From Bradyrhizobium sp. JYMT SZCCT0180 (GTDB lineage: Bacteria; Pseudomonadota; Alphaproteobacteria; Rhizobiales; Xanthobacteraceae), in contig NZ_JAFCLZ010000023.1 of the NCBI RefSeq assembly GCF_018130165.1, positions 1-64,000 on the forward strand: a stretch of DNA of 64,000 nucleotides. Reading direction: 5' to 3'. Positions within the stretch are counted from its first letter, which is position 1; the number at the start of each line of letters is the position of its first letter. The notes beneath the pieces are model-generated. The model saw only the letters and a list, made by a program, of their open reading frames with translations. It had not been told where the DNA came from and ran no database searches. The position numbers were made by a program, and so were the translations under genes. Positions 17,630-26,789 of the stretch are shown piece by piece.

Positions 17630-19468
17630 ATGGCCAGACCGGCAGTGCTGACGGTCGCCGACACGATCGCGAAGAGCTTTTTGCTGGCCGTGGAAACGCG
17701 CGGCGACCGGCCGGCGATCCGCGAAAAGACGTTCGGCATCTGGCAGCCGACCAGCTGGCGGCAGTGGCTGCAGATATCGAAGGATATCGCCTACGCCTTG
17801 CATGCCACCGGCTTCAAGCCGGGCGACGTCGCGTCGATCATCGCGAACGCGGTTCCCGAATGGGTGTATGCCGACATGGGCATCCTCTGCGCCGGCGGCG
17901 TCTCGTCCGGGATCTATCCAACCGACTCGTCGGTCCAGGTCGAATACCTCATCAACGATTCCTCGACACGCGTGATCTTCGCCGAGGATGAAGAGCAGCT
18001 CGACAAGATCCTGTCCTGCCGCGAACGCTGCCCGACCCTGCAGAAGATCGTCGTGTTCGACATGGAAGGCCTCTCTGGCTTCAGCGACCCGATGGTGATG
18101 TCGCTGGCCGAATTCACCGCGCTGGGGCGCAACCACAGTCACGACGATCCGGCGCTGTGGGATGCGATGATCGCGAGCCGAGGCGCGGGTGATCTGGCCA
18201 TCCTCGTCTACACGTCAGGCACGACAGGTCCGCCCAAGGGCGCGATGCATTCCAACCGCAGCGTCACGCACCAGATGCGTCACGCCAACGATCTGTTCCC
18301 CTCCACCGACGCCGAAGAGCGGCTGGTGTTCCTGCCGCTCTGCCACGTCGCCGAGCGGATCGGCGGCTATTACATTTCGCTGGCACTGGGATCGGTGATG
18401 AATTTCGCCGAAAGCCCGGAAACCGTGCCGGACAATCTGCGCGAAGTGCAGCCGACCGCGTTCCTGGCGGTGCCGCGGATCTGGGAAAAATTCTATTCCG
18501 GGATCACGATCGCGCTCAAGGACGCGACGCCGTTCCAGAACTGGATGTACCGCCAGGCGCTGGGAATCGGCAATCGCGTGACCGAGAGCAAGCTCGAGGG
18601 TGAAACGCCGCCGCTGACCTTGCGGATCGCCAATCAGTTCGCCTATTGGCTGGTGTTCCGCAACATCCGCCGCATGCTCGGGCTCGATCGCTGCCGTCTG
18701 GCCTTCACCGGGGCCGCGCCGATCGCGCCGGATCTGATCCGCTGGTATCTCGCGCTCGGCATCGACATGCGCGAGGTCTACGGCCAGACCGAGAATTGCG
18801 GTGTGGCCACCGTGATGCCGCCCGACCGCATGAAGCTGGGTTCGGTCGGCAAGGCCGCGCCCTGGGGCGAGGTCGCGATTTCCCCGCAAGGCGAAATCCT
18901 GATCAAGGGCGACTTCCTGTTCATGGGCTATCTCAACCAGCCGGAAAAGACCGCCGAGACCATCGACGCCAAAGGCTGGCTGCACACCGGCGACGTCGGC
19001 TCGATCGACAATGAGGGCTTCGTCAAGATCACCGACCGGATGAAGGACATCATCATCACTTCGGGCGGCAAAAACATCACGCCATCCGAGATCGAGAACC
19101 AGCTGAAGTTCTCGCCCTACGTCTCCGACGCGGTGGTGATCGGCGACAAGCGGCCGTTCCTCACCTGTCTCATCATGATCGACCAGGAGAATGTCGAGAA
19201 GTTCGCGCAGGACCACGACATTCCCTTTACCAACTATGCGAGCCTGTGCCGCGCGCCCGAGATCCAGGACCTGATCCAGCGCGAGATCGAGGCGGTCAAC
19301 GTCAACTTCGCGCGGGTAGAGACCATTAAGAAATTTTTCCTGATCGAGCGTCAGCTGACGCCCGAGGACGAGGAATTGACGCCGACCATGAAATTGAAGC
19401 GCAGCTTTGTGAACAAGCGTTACGCGGCCGAGATCGGCGCCATGTACGGCGAACGGGCGGTGGCGTGA
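17630..19468 (+). CDS. AMP-forming acyl-CoA ligase (long-chain/aromatic acid type)
   Basis: This 612-residue adenylate-forming enzyme converts a carboxylic acid, ATP and CoA to an acyl-CoA. The AMP-binding motif YTSGTTGPPKG lies near residues 196-206, the VYGQTENCG motif near 383 and the GWLHTGDVGSIDNEG hinge region near 450. A TMKLKR segment near the C-terminus contains the expected catalytic Lys. Length and motifs match long-chain fatty-acid-CoA ligases. Its place between livF and two binding proteins suggests it activates the imported acid as it enters the cell, the logic seen in aromatic acid uptake loci of related bacteria. The actual acid is unknown. Confidence 0.92.
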   Translation: MARPAVLTVADTIAKSFLLAVETRGDRPAIREKTFGIWQPTSWRQWLQISKDIAYALHATGFKPGDVASIIANAVPEWVYADMGILCAGGVSSGIYPTDSSVQVEYLINDSSTRVIFAEDEEQLDKILSCRERCPTLQKIVVFDMEGLSGFSDPMVMSLAEFTALGRNHSHDDPALWDAMIASRGAGDLAILVYTSGTTGPPKGAMHSNRSVTHQMRHANDLFPSTDAEERLVFLPLCHVAERIGGYYISLALGSVMNFAESPETVPDNLREVQPTAFLAVPRIWEKFYSGITIALKDATPFQNWMYRQALGIGNRVTESKLEGETPPLTLRIANQFAYWLVFRNIRRMLGLDRCRLAFTGAAPIAPDLIRWYLALGIDMREVYGQTENCGVATVMPPDRMKLGSVGKAAPWGEVAISPQGEILIKGDFLFMGYLNQPEKTAETIDAKGWLHTGDVGSIDNEGFVKITDRMKDIIITSGGKNITPSEIENQLKFSPYVSDAVVIGDKRPFLTCLIMIDQENVEKFAQDHDIPFTNYASLCRAPEIQDLIQREIEAVNVNFARVETIKKFFLIERQLTPEDEELTPTMKLKRSFVNKRYAAEIGAMYGERAVA

Positions 19469-19528
19469 GGTGCTGCCTCTTGAGCAGGGTTTTTTGGAGG
19501 CGGCGAGGGTGAGAGGGCCCTTTGCGCA

Positions 19529-21589
19529 ATGAAGGCACTGGCAGATAAATCGATGTCGAGATTGTCCACGGCCCTGTGCTTGGCCGTGGTTGTTCTGCTG
19601 TCGACCCATCTGCCCGCGTCGACGCAGACCAGGGTGACAAATCAGGGCATTTCCGGCACCGAGATCGTCATCGGCACCCATCAGGATTTGTCCGGCCCGA
19701 TCAAGGTCTGGGGCCTTCCGGTTTCCAACGGCATGAAGATGGCCGCCAAGGAAATCAACGCCGCAGGCGGCATTAACGGGCGCAAACTGCGGCTCATTGT
19801 CGAAGACAATGGCTACGATCCGAACAAGGCGGTGCTGGCGACGAAAAAGCTGGTCGAGCAGGACAAGATTTTCGCCATGGTCGGCCCGATGGGTTCGCCG
19901 ACTGTACTGGCTGCGCAAGTTGTCTTGTTCGATGCCGGCGTATTGCAACTATTTCCGATGCCTGCTGCCGAGTTCACCTATCGCTTCGACCCGGCAAGGC
20001 CGCAGGAGCGTTTGAAATTCAGCAACCAGCTGCCCTACGCCGACAGTATTCGCTCCGCACTCGCTTATTTGGGCAGGACGAAGAACTTCAAGAAGCCCTG
20101 CGTGATGCACCAGGACGACGAGTACGGAAAAAACGTGCTCGAAGGCTTTACCCAGCAAGTCGCCGCGATGAGACTGACGCCGGCCTCGATCGTTAGCCAC
20201 GAGCGGGGCGCCACCGACTTCAGCGGGCAGGTCGTCAAGATGAAAGCCGACGGCTGCGACCTCGTCGTGCTCGGTACCGCAATTCGCGGAACCATCGGCG
20301 CGATGGGCGAAGCTAGGAAGCTCGGCTGGGACGTCACGTTCCTCGGCGCGACACCCACCAACGTGCAGGAAGTGCCGACGCGCGGCGGGAAAACGGTCGA
20401 TGGCCTTTATGCCGCATCAGGCATTGAAATGCCCTATCCCGACACGGCCAAGGGGAGAGCGAAGGACTGGCTGACTGACTACAGCAGGATGTTCGGGTCC
20501 GACGCCAGCCTGCAAGCGATCATCGGATACAATGCCGTTACGACGTTCGCGCACTACGCGAAAAGAGCAGGCCGGGATCTGACCGGGCAGAAGATGCTGG
20601 ACTCCCTGGAGTCCGGCGACCAGTTCCTGGATATCTTTGGTTCAGCGCCAACCAGATTCTCGAAGACCGATCACCTTGCCAGCACCGTGACGCGGGTCCA
20701 GCAAATCAAGGGCGGCCGCTGGGTGACGTTGAAGGATAGCGTCGAGCCTTCCGGAACGCCGGCCATGTCCACTGCACCTGCGGTCTCGCCCGAAACTGCT
20801 GCTACCCAGCCCTCAACCCAGGTCGTGGTGGCGCCGCCACAGACCTCGATCTTGCCGGCACCCTCGCCGGCCGGTGCGGATTTCGGACGACGCGTCGCGC
20901 TGGCGATAGGCAATTCCGCCTATAAAGGCGCGGCGCCTCTGTCAAATCCTTCGCATGATGCGGGCGCCATGGGTAAGGCGTTCCGCGATCTTGGTTTTCA
21001 GAAAGTCGTGGTCGAAGTCGATCTCACCCGAGAGAAGCTTACGGACACGTTGCGTGCGTTCGCAGGCGACGCTGACAACGCTGACTGGGCTGTCGTCTAT
21101 TTCGCAGGCCACGGCATGGAAATGGGCGGCACGAACTACCTGATTCCGGTCGATGCCAAGTTGCTGACGGACCGTGACATTGAATATGAGGCAATCCGGA
21201 TCGAAAAGGTCATGAGCGCCGTCGAGGGTGCAAAAAAGCTGCGCCTTGTTCTTCTCGACGCTTGCCGCGACAATCCGTTTGCGAGCCAGATGCGCCGGAC
21301 GGCCGCAACTCGCTCGATCGGCCGCGGCTTTGCGCGGGTCGAGCCGGAGGCCGGAACGCTGCTGGTCTATGCGGCGAAGCACGGCGAAACGGCGCTGGAT
21401 GGCGACGGAAGCCACAGCCCGTTTGTCTCGGCGTTGATCGAGCGGATGATGGAGCCGGGTCTCGAAGTCCGGCGGCTGTTCGACATCGTGCGCGACGATG
21501 TCATGGCCGCGACGAATAATCGTCAGCAGCCTTTCAGTTACGGCTCGGTTTCCGGCAGAAGAGAATTCTTTTTTGTGGCCGGGAGATAG
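19529..21589 (+). CDS. Substrate-binding protein fused to a caspase-like (C14) protease domain
   Basis: This 686-residue protein joins two unrelated modules in one uninterrupted frame. A signal peptide (about residues 1-33) is followed by a LivJ-type periplasmic binding domain to about residue 400. That domain is collinear with, and closely similar to, the free binding protein encoded just downstream. A Pro/Ala/Thr/Ser-rich linker spans about 403-450. The C-terminal part, from about 452, is a caspase-fold domain starting GRRVALAIGNSAYK. His528 lies in YFAGHGME and Cys579 in LLDACRDNPF, the complete catalytic dyad. The signal peptide implies a periplasmic protease whose binding domain could sense the transported ligand; that coupling is inference. 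An alternative start at 19553 is possible. Confidence 0.93.
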   Translation: MKALADKSMSRLSTALCLAVVVLLSTHLPASTQTRVTNQGISGTEIVIGTHQDLSGPIKVWGLPVSNGMKMAAKEINAAGGINGRKLRLIVEDNGYDPNKAVLATKKLVEQDKIFAMVGPMGSPTVLAAQVVLFDAGVLQLFPMPAAEFTYRFDPARPQERLKFSNQLPYADSIRSALAYLGRTKNFKKPCVMHQDDEYGKNVLEGFTQQVAAMRLTPASIVSHERGATDFSGQVVKMKADGCDLVVLGTAIRGTIGAMGEARKLGWDVTFLGATPTNVQEVPTRGGKTVDGLYAASGIEMPYPDTAKGRAKDWLTDYSRMFGSDASLQAIIGYNAVTTFAHYAKRAGRDLTGQKMLDSLESGDQFLDIFGSAPTRFSKTDHLASTVTRVQQIKGGRWVTLKDSVEPSGTPAMSTAPAVSPETAATQPSTQVVVAPPQTSILPAPSPAGADFGRRVALAIGNSAYKGAAPLSNPSHDAGAMGKAFRDLGFQKVVVEVDLTREKLTDTLRAFAGDADNADWAVVYFAGHGMEMGGTNYLIPVDAKLLTDRDIEYEAIRIEKVMSAVEGAKKLRLVLLDACRDNPFASQMRRTAATRSIGRGFARVEPEAGTLLVYAAKHGETALDGDGSHSPFVSALIERMMEPGLEVRRLFDIVRDDVMAATNNRQQPFSYGSVSGRREFFFVAGR

Positions 21590-21770
21590 GTGGCGTCGGC
21601 GCCGCAGCGAATTGGTAGAGACTTATGTCGAATAACTATTCTGGCGTGATGCATGATTTGGTTCACGAGAAGTAGACGGGTCGTGGCACAACGCGCGACT
21701 TTCGGAAACGGCGAAGGACGAGAAGGCCCCCACCCTTCGCTCAACACGGGCCAACGAAGAGGAGACTGCA

Positions 21771-22970
21771 ATGTCGAAATCGTATAGGGCGTTGGGCCTT
21801 GCGGTGAGCGCCCTTGCGCTGACCCATTTGCCAGCCTACGCCCAGACCAAGGTTACCAATGAAGGCATCTCGGCGTCCGAGATCGTCATCGGTACCCATC
21901 AGGATTTGTCCGGCCCGATCAAGGGCTGGGGCGTTCCGGTTTCCAACGGCATGAAGATGGCGATCGACGAAGTCAACGCCGCCGGCGGCATCCATGGCCG
22001 CAAGATCAAGCTGGTTCTCGAGGACTCCGGCTACGACCCGAAGCGGGCGGTGCTGGCGTCGCAGAAGATGGTCGAGCGCGACAAGATCTTCGCGATGGTC
22101 GGCCCGATGGGGTCGCCCACCGTGCTCGCCTCGCAGGACATATTGCTCGAGGCCGGGGTGATGCAACTGTTTCCGCTCACCGCGGCCGAATTCACCTTCA
22201 AGTTCGATCCGGCCAAGCCGCAGGAACGGCTGAAATTCAACAACCTCCTGCCTTACGTCGAGAGCACGCGCGCGGCGCTCAAATACATGATGGAGGCCAA
22301 GAATTTCAAGAAGCCGTGCATCATGCATCAGGATGACGAGTACGGCAAAAACGTGCTCGATGGTTTCAACCAGCAGCTCGCCGCGATGAAGGTCACGCCG
22401 GCCTCCATCACCAGTTACAAGCGCGGTGCATCCGACTTCAGCGCGCAGGTCGCCAAGATGAAGTCCGACGGTTGCGATCTGGTCGTGCTCGGCGCGGTGC
22501 TCCGCGAGCCGATCGGCACGATGGGCGAAGCCAAGAAACTCGGATGGGACGTCACCTTCCTCGGCGCCACGCCGGTGAACGTGCTCGAAGTGCCGGCGCT
22601 CGGCAAGGAAGTGGTTGAAGGTCTGTATTCCGCCTCAGGCTTCGAAATTCCCTACGAAGACACCGCCAAGGGAAAAGTGAAGGACTGGCTCGTCAACTAC
22701 AAGAAGATGTTCGGCGCCGACGCCAATACCCAGGCGATCATTGGCTACAATGCGGTGATGACGTTCGCGCATTATGCCAACAAGGCCGGCAAGGATCTGA
22801 CTGGCCAGAAGATGCTCGATGCGCTGGAGTCGGGTGACAAGTTCCAGGATATCTTCAGCTCGCCGCCGACCGTGTTCTCGAAAACCAACCATCTCGCCAC
22901 CACCATCACCCAGGTCCAGCAGGTCAAGAATGGCCGCTGGGTGCTGGTGAAGGAAGGCCTGATGTTCTGA
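21771..22970 (+). CDS. livJ: Branched-chain amino acid-type ABC substrate-binding protein LivJ
   Basis: This 399-residue periplasmic binding protein has a signal peptide ending near LPAYAQ and the type-I fold landmarks IVIGTHQDLSGPIKGWG, NAAGGIHGRK and VGPMGSPTVL. It captures the ligand for the LivHMGF permease. It is a tandem paralogue of the binding half of the preceding fusion, with conserved motifs such as HQDDEYGKNVL in both. A GAGGAGACTGCA ribosome binding site precedes the ATG, and a strong terminator follows 37 bp after the stop, marking the operon end. Confidence 0.94.
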   Translation: MSKSYRALGLAVSALALTHLPAYAQTKVTNEGISASEIVIGTHQDLSGPIKGWGVPVSNGMKMAIDEVNAAGGIHGRKIKLVLEDSGYDPKRAVLASQKMVERDKIFAMVGPMGSPTVLASQDILLEAGVMQLFPLTAAEFTFKFDPAKPQERLKFNNLLPYVESTRAALKYMMEAKNFKKPCIMHQDDEYGKNVLDGFNQQLAAMKVTPASITSYKRGASDFSAQVAKMKSDGCDLVVLGAVLREPIGTMGEAKKLGWDVTFLGATPVNVLEVPALGKEVVEGLYSASGFEIPYEDTAKGKVKDWLVNYKKMFGADANTQAIIGYNAVMTFAHYANKAGKDLTGQKMLDALESGDKFQDIFSSPPTVFSKTNHLATTITQVQQVKNGRWVLVKEGLMF

Positions 22971-23007
22971 GGCTCGTCTTCCGAAGGTTCGCCTTCCAAA
23001 CAACGAA

Positions 23008-23034
23008 GGGCTGCGCGATCACCTCGCGCAGCCC
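23008..23034 (+). terminator. Rho-independent terminator after livJ
   Basis: The arms GGGCTGCGCGA and TCGCGCAGCCC form an 11-bp perfect stem with a 5-base loop. CCC is followed immediately by TTTTTA. It lies 37 bp past the livJ stop and should end the liv operon transcript. Confidence 0.9.
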
Positions 23035-23062
23035 TTTTTATTGTGCATTTCCGCTGGTTCCT

Positions 23063-23171
23063 CCGTCATTGCCTGCGGCAAACGCGAAGCGTTTGCGCAA
23101 GGGAGCAAAGCGACGAAGCAATCCATTCTTGCTCGTTGCCTATGGATTGCTTCGCTTTGCTCGCAATGACG
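23063..23171. repeat. Palindromic intergenic repeat with CGTCATTGC ends
   Basis: The element begins CCGTCATTGC and ends GCAATGACG, so its termini are inverted copies. Internally GAAGCAATCCAT pairs with ATGGATTGCTTC, giving a long imperfect hairpin. Such elements are typical dispersed repeats of Bradyrhizobium-like genomes (prior knowledge). Only one copy is visible in this window. Confidence 0.65.
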
Positions 23172-23262
23172 CCAACTGCTGTTTCGGACTGAGGCGAGGG
23201 GCCTAGCGGGTCGGTGGAGTGCAATCGACCGGCGATCGCCAATGCACGCTCCAATGAGAAAA

Positions 23263-23285
23263 GCTGCGCGATTATCTCGCGCAGC
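23263..23285 (+). terminator. Second, near-duplicate rho-independent terminator
   Basis: GCTGCGCGA and TCGCGCAGC form a 9-bp stem with loop TTATC, followed by CCTTCTTTT. The stem nearly duplicates the terminator at 23008, suggesting a duplicated segment split by the repeat at 23063. It may act as a back-up terminator. Confidence 0.75.
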
Positions 23286-23315
23286 CCTTCTTTTCTGGAC
23301 GGATCCTACTCTCTC

Positions 23316-23441
23316 CGTCATGCCCGGGCATCGCCGTCTGAAGGACGGCGTCGCTTCCGCTCGCCTACGTCCCGGGCATCCACGCCTTGGCGGCATAAGG
23401 AACGAAGACGTGGATGGCCGGGACAAGCCCGGCCATGACGA
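23316..23441. repeat. Palindromic repeat with CGTCATGCCCGGG ends
   Basis: The left end reads CGTCATGCCCGGGCAT and the right end CCCGGCCATGACGA, inverted relative to each other. Inner parts include GGCATCCACG paired with CGTGGATGGCC. A shorter copy of the same family occurs at 44023-44114. It sits just downstream of the PQQ dehydrogenase stop, in a convergent gene spacer. Confidence 0.7.
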
Positions 23442-23447
23442 GTTGGG

Positions 23448-25649
23448 CTATTGCTTCGGCTGTCCCGCGGCTTCGGCCGGCTTCGGCCTGATCGCGTCCG
23501 CCGTACCCTGGATGAAGGCGGCGATCTTCGTCACATCCGCTTCGGTCAGCTTGCCGGTGAAGTCAGGCATGCCCTGGTCGCGGAACGGACCCTTGAACAC
23601 GAAGTCCTTCAGGTTCTCGATGGTCTCCTTCGGAACATAGCCGAGGTTTCGGACATTGCCGCCCTTGTCGACGCCGGGCACGCCGTGGCACTGGGCGCAG
23701 GCGGTGACATAGAGCGCGGTGCCATCGGGCACGTCCTTCGGGTCATACTTGACGCCGGCGAGCAGGCCCTCGGTCTGGTACTTCACGAAGGCGGGCAGCG
23801 GCGCCTTGCCGTCTACCGCGAAGGTGTAGACCGTGCCCGGGCTCTGCAACTCGGTGGCGCGCATCCCAATCCCGTACACGCCGCCCCAGCCGACCGCGAT
23901 CGAGACATACTGCTTGCCGTCGAGCATGTAGGTCGAGGCTGCCGCCACCACGCCGGTGCCGGTCGGCGACTCCCAGAGCTTTTCGCCTGACGTGGCGTTG
24001 TAGGCGACGAAGCGTCCGTCAGCCGTGCCCTGGAAAACCAGATTGCCCGCGGTGGTCAGCGTGCCGCCGTTCCATGGCGAGACATATTCGGCGCGCCAGG
24101 CTTCCTTCTGCTTCACCGGGTCCCAGGCGATCAACCGGCCGAACGGCGCTGATTTCGGCGGCGTCGCATTCAGCATGAAGCCGACATTCCAGCCCGCAGC
24201 GGACGCGAATTTGCCCGGCTCCTGCGCATTGTGCTTGACGGTCTTTTCCGGCGTCAGGTTCACCGGAATGTTCTGCGCCGGCAGATAGACGAGGCCGGTC
24301 TGCGGATTGAACGACATCGGGTGCCAGTTGTGGGCGCCGTACGGTCCGGGAATGCTGTCATACTGTTCTCGCCCGCGCGCGGCCGGCACTTCGATCGGCC
24401 GACCATTGGCGTCGTAACCGGTCGCCCAGTTCACATCGACGAAATTCTTGGCCGAGATGAACTTGCCGTTGGTGCGGTCGACGACGAAGAAGAAGCCATT
24501 CTTCGGCGCATGGAGAATGACCTTCCTTGGCGCGCCATCGATGTTGATGTCCGCCAGGATCATCGGCTGCGTCGATGTGTAGTCCCAATGATCGCCGGGG
24601 GTTTCCTGATAGTGCCAGATGTACTTGCCGGTGTCGGCGTTCAGCGCCACCAGCGACGCCAAATAGAGATTGTCACCGCCGGACGGGCTGCGGATGTCCC
24701 GATTCCACGGCGAGCCGTTGCCGGTGCCGACATAGACCATGTTCAGGTCGGGATCGAAGGTGATGGTGTCCCACGCCGTTCCGCCGCCGCCGTTGAGCCA
24801 GTATTTCCCGGCCGGATCCCAGGTCTTGGCGGCTGCCGCCATCGACTCATCTTCGAACGGTTTTGAGGGATCGCCGGGCACCGTGAACCAGCGCCAGGCC
24901 TGGTTACCGGTCTCGGCGTCATAGGCGGTGATGTAGCCGCGCGCGCCATATTCGGCGCCGCCATTGCCGATCACGACCTTGCCGTTGAACACGCGTGGCG
25001 CGCCGGTGATGGTGTAGGAGTGCTCCTTGCTGACGATGGTGTCCTTTTCCCAGACGACCTTGCCGGTGACGGCGTCGAGCGCGATCAGGCGGCCGTCATA
25101 GGCGCCGAGGAAAACCTTGCCCTTCCAGAGCGCCACGCCGCGATTGACGACGTCGCAACAGCCTTTGTAGCCCTTCTCCTTGTCAATGCCGGGATCGAAG
25201 GTCCAGAGTCTCTTGCCGGTTCGGGCGTCGATCGCATGGACCACGCTCCAGGAGGCGGTCTGGTACATGATGCCATCGACCACCACCGGGGTTGCCTCGA
25301 CACCGCGGGAGGATTCGAGCGGATAGCTCCACACCAGGCCGAGCTTCTTGACGTTGTCGATGTTGATCTGGTTCAGCTTGGAAAAGCGCGTTTCCGCATA
25401 GTCGAGGCCGATGGTCGGCCAGTCGTTCGATGTCGCGGTGTTGGCCTTGATCGAGGCGCCGTCGACCGCGGAGGTGACGGCCTTGATGTGCTCCGGCGAT
25501 CCCTTGGCGGGACTTTGCGCGAGCGTCGCCGTGGAGGAGACTGCCAGCCCAAACCCGATCGCCAGCGCAAGGCGAACCGGCCGATGCAAATTGGAAAAGC
25601 TTTCAGGAAAAAAACGGCAAACAGAATCACCGCACGGCGAACGCGTCAT
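23448..25649 (-). CDS. PQQ-dependent quinohemoprotein alcohol dehydrogenase
   Basis: The ATG at 25649 follows GGAGGGGACTAGG and gives 733 residues; a TTG fifteen bases upstream lies at the ribosome binding site and is rejected. An N-terminal signal peptide ends near STATLAQ. The eight-bladed PQQ propeller region contains the vicinal Cys pair in GCCDVVNRG and the candidate catalytic Asp region SPSGGDNLY. A C-terminal cytochrome c domain carries the heme motif CAQCH at 651-655. The fused cytochrome marks the quinohemoprotein class, which oxidises alcohols in the periplasm and passes electrons to an external acceptor. No PQQ biosynthesis or partner cytochrome genes lie alongside. Confidence 0.94.
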   Translation of the reverse strand: MTRSPCGDSVCRFFPESFSNLHRPVRLALAIGFGLAVSSTATLAQSPAKGSPEHIKAVTSAVDGASIKANTATSNDWPTIGLDYAETRFSKLNQINIDNVKKLGLVWSYPLESSRGVEATPVVVDGIMYQTASWSVVHAIDARTGKRLWTFDPGIDKEKGYKGCCDVVNRGVALWKGKVFLGAYDGRLIALDAVTGKVVWEKDTIVSKEHSYTITGAPRVFNGKVVIGNGGAEYGARGYITAYDAETGNQAWRWFTVPGDPSKPFEDESMAAAAKTWDPAGKYWLNGGGGTAWDTITFDPDLNMVYVGTGNGSPWNRDIRSPSGGDNLYLASLVALNADTGKYIWHYQETPGDHWDYTSTQPMILADINIDGAPRKVILHAPKNGFFFVVDRTNGKFISAKNFVDVNWATGYDANGRPIEVPAARGREQYDSIPGPYGAHNWHPMSFNPQTGLVYLPAQNIPVNLTPEKTVKHNAQEPGKFASAAGWNVGFMLNATPPKSAPFGRLIAWDPVKQKEAWRAEYVSPWNGGTLTTAGNLVFQGTADGRFVAYNATSGEKLWESPTGTGVVAAASTYMLDGKQYVSIAVGWGGVYGIGMRATELQSPGTVYTFAVDGKAPLPAFVKYQTEGLLAGVKYDPKDVPDGTALYVTACAQCHGVPGVDKGGNVRNLGYVPKETIENLKDFVFKGPFRDQGMPDFTGKLTEADVTKIAAFIQGTADAIRPKPAEAAGQPKQ

Positions 25650-25967
25650 CCTAGTCCCCTCCAATGATCTCTAGCGGATCTGTCGGAATGGTATGCCGGT
25701 GGGAACGACGGCGTCAATCAAACGCGAGCACGAAAACAAAAAGAGAAAATTTGTATCGTCATGTTTTCGCCAAACAGAATGCAGCATGCGGTCCGGCTGC
25801 ACTGCAGCATGGCATGATGACTCTCGTTGATCGCGCAATGAAAATTGCGGGAAGCGTTGTATCCGATATTCCAGATGCGGATCCTGGGGCGCGCATGGCG
25901 ACACCAGGTCGGTCGACCGCCGCGCTGGTCGTGCGGCGTTTCAATCGTCGCCGCGGAATGAAATCGC
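25650..25967. other. Intergenic region between PQQ dehydrogenase and LapG-like protease
   Basis: These 318 bp lie upstream of the dehydrogenase and downstream of the protease, both on the minus strand. The GGAGG ribosome binding site at 25658-25662 belongs to the dehydrogenase. The part near 25730-25800 is relatively AT-rich and probably includes its promoter, but no hexamers can be assigned. No gene, repeat or terminator stands out. Confidence 0.5.
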
Positions 25968-26789
25968 TCAATCGGTTGTCGTCGGAGCCTGGTTGGCGGG
26001 CGCGACAGGGCCGGGCGCTGCCAGCGCGCTGATCACGACCGGTGCTTCGGGATTGCGAGATGCGGCGGTGAGCACGGGCGCATCGGTGTATCGCATGACG
26101 CTGTGCTGATCGATCACGAAGGTCGGCCGGTAATTCCGGATGTCGGAATCTTCAACCATTGCCATGCGGCGGTTATCAAGCGTCAGCCAGTGCCCGTCCA
26201 GCCGCGCGGCGGCAACCGCGTGATCCTCGCCGCGGACGGTGTCGCGCATGATCACGATCCGCAGATCGTCGGGCGCAATGCCGGCCTGTCGCAACGCCAC
26301 GAATTTCGCAATGGCATAATCCTCGCAGTCGCCGCCCCGCGTCAGCGTGGTAAGCGGCGAGGCCCAGACGTCGAGCTGGCCATATTGTGCGAGGTCGCTC
26401 ATCGGCCGGACCGCAAGGTTGATGGCCCGATTGATCTCGCCGAGTCGGGCGCGGCCCTCGCGAAGCTTGGCGGCGTCGATGATGGCGAGGAATCGCAGCG
26501 CGGCCGGCGAGACGCAGCCTTCGCGATCGCCCTCGCACAGTGCAAGCTGCACCATTTCATCGTCGAGGCGGCGTTGCAGATTTTGCCATTTCTCGTGCAA
26601 TCCGCCGTCGAGAAGCATCGCGGTGGGCTGCCCGAACGGCTGGGTGGATTTCTTGATCAGAACCGCAGTGCCGGGGGAGAGCAGCGTTCCGGCCGCCGCC
26701 GCTGGCCCGAACCAAGCCAGGCCGCCTATGAGCAAGCCGCACGCAAAGAACGCTGCGCGCAACGCACGCGAACTCACTGATATCGCCAT
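25968..26789 (-). CDS. BTLCP/LapG-like periplasmic transglutaminase-type cysteine protease
   Basis: This 273-residue protein begins with a signal peptide (cleavage near GPAAAAG) and matches the bacterial transglutaminase-like cysteine proteinase family. The catalytic triad is visible: Cys155 in RGGDCEDYA, His190 in GEDHAVAAA and Asp205 in LTLDNRR. The best-known member, LapG, is periplasmic and cleaves giant adhesins near their N-terminus to release them from the outer membrane. Its divergent neighbour is a large repeat-rich secreted protein, a natural candidate substrate. No LapD-like c-di-GMP receptor is encoded nearby, so regulation may differ. The tail after about residue 230 is Pro/Ala-rich. 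Confidence 0.88.
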   Translation of the reverse strand: MAISVSSRALRAAFFACGLLIGGLAWFGPAAAAGTLLSPGTAVLIKKSTQPFGQPTAMLLDGGLHEKWQNLQRRLDDEMVQLALCEGDREGCVSPAALRFLAIIDAAKLREGRARLGEINRAINLAVRPMSDLAQYGQLDVWASPLTTLTRGGDCEDYAIAKFVALRQAGIAPDDLRIVIMRDTVRGEDHAVAAARLDGHWLTLDNRRMAMVEDSDIRNYRPTFVIDQHSVMRYTDAPVLTAASRNPEAPVVISALAAPGPVAPANQAPTTTD

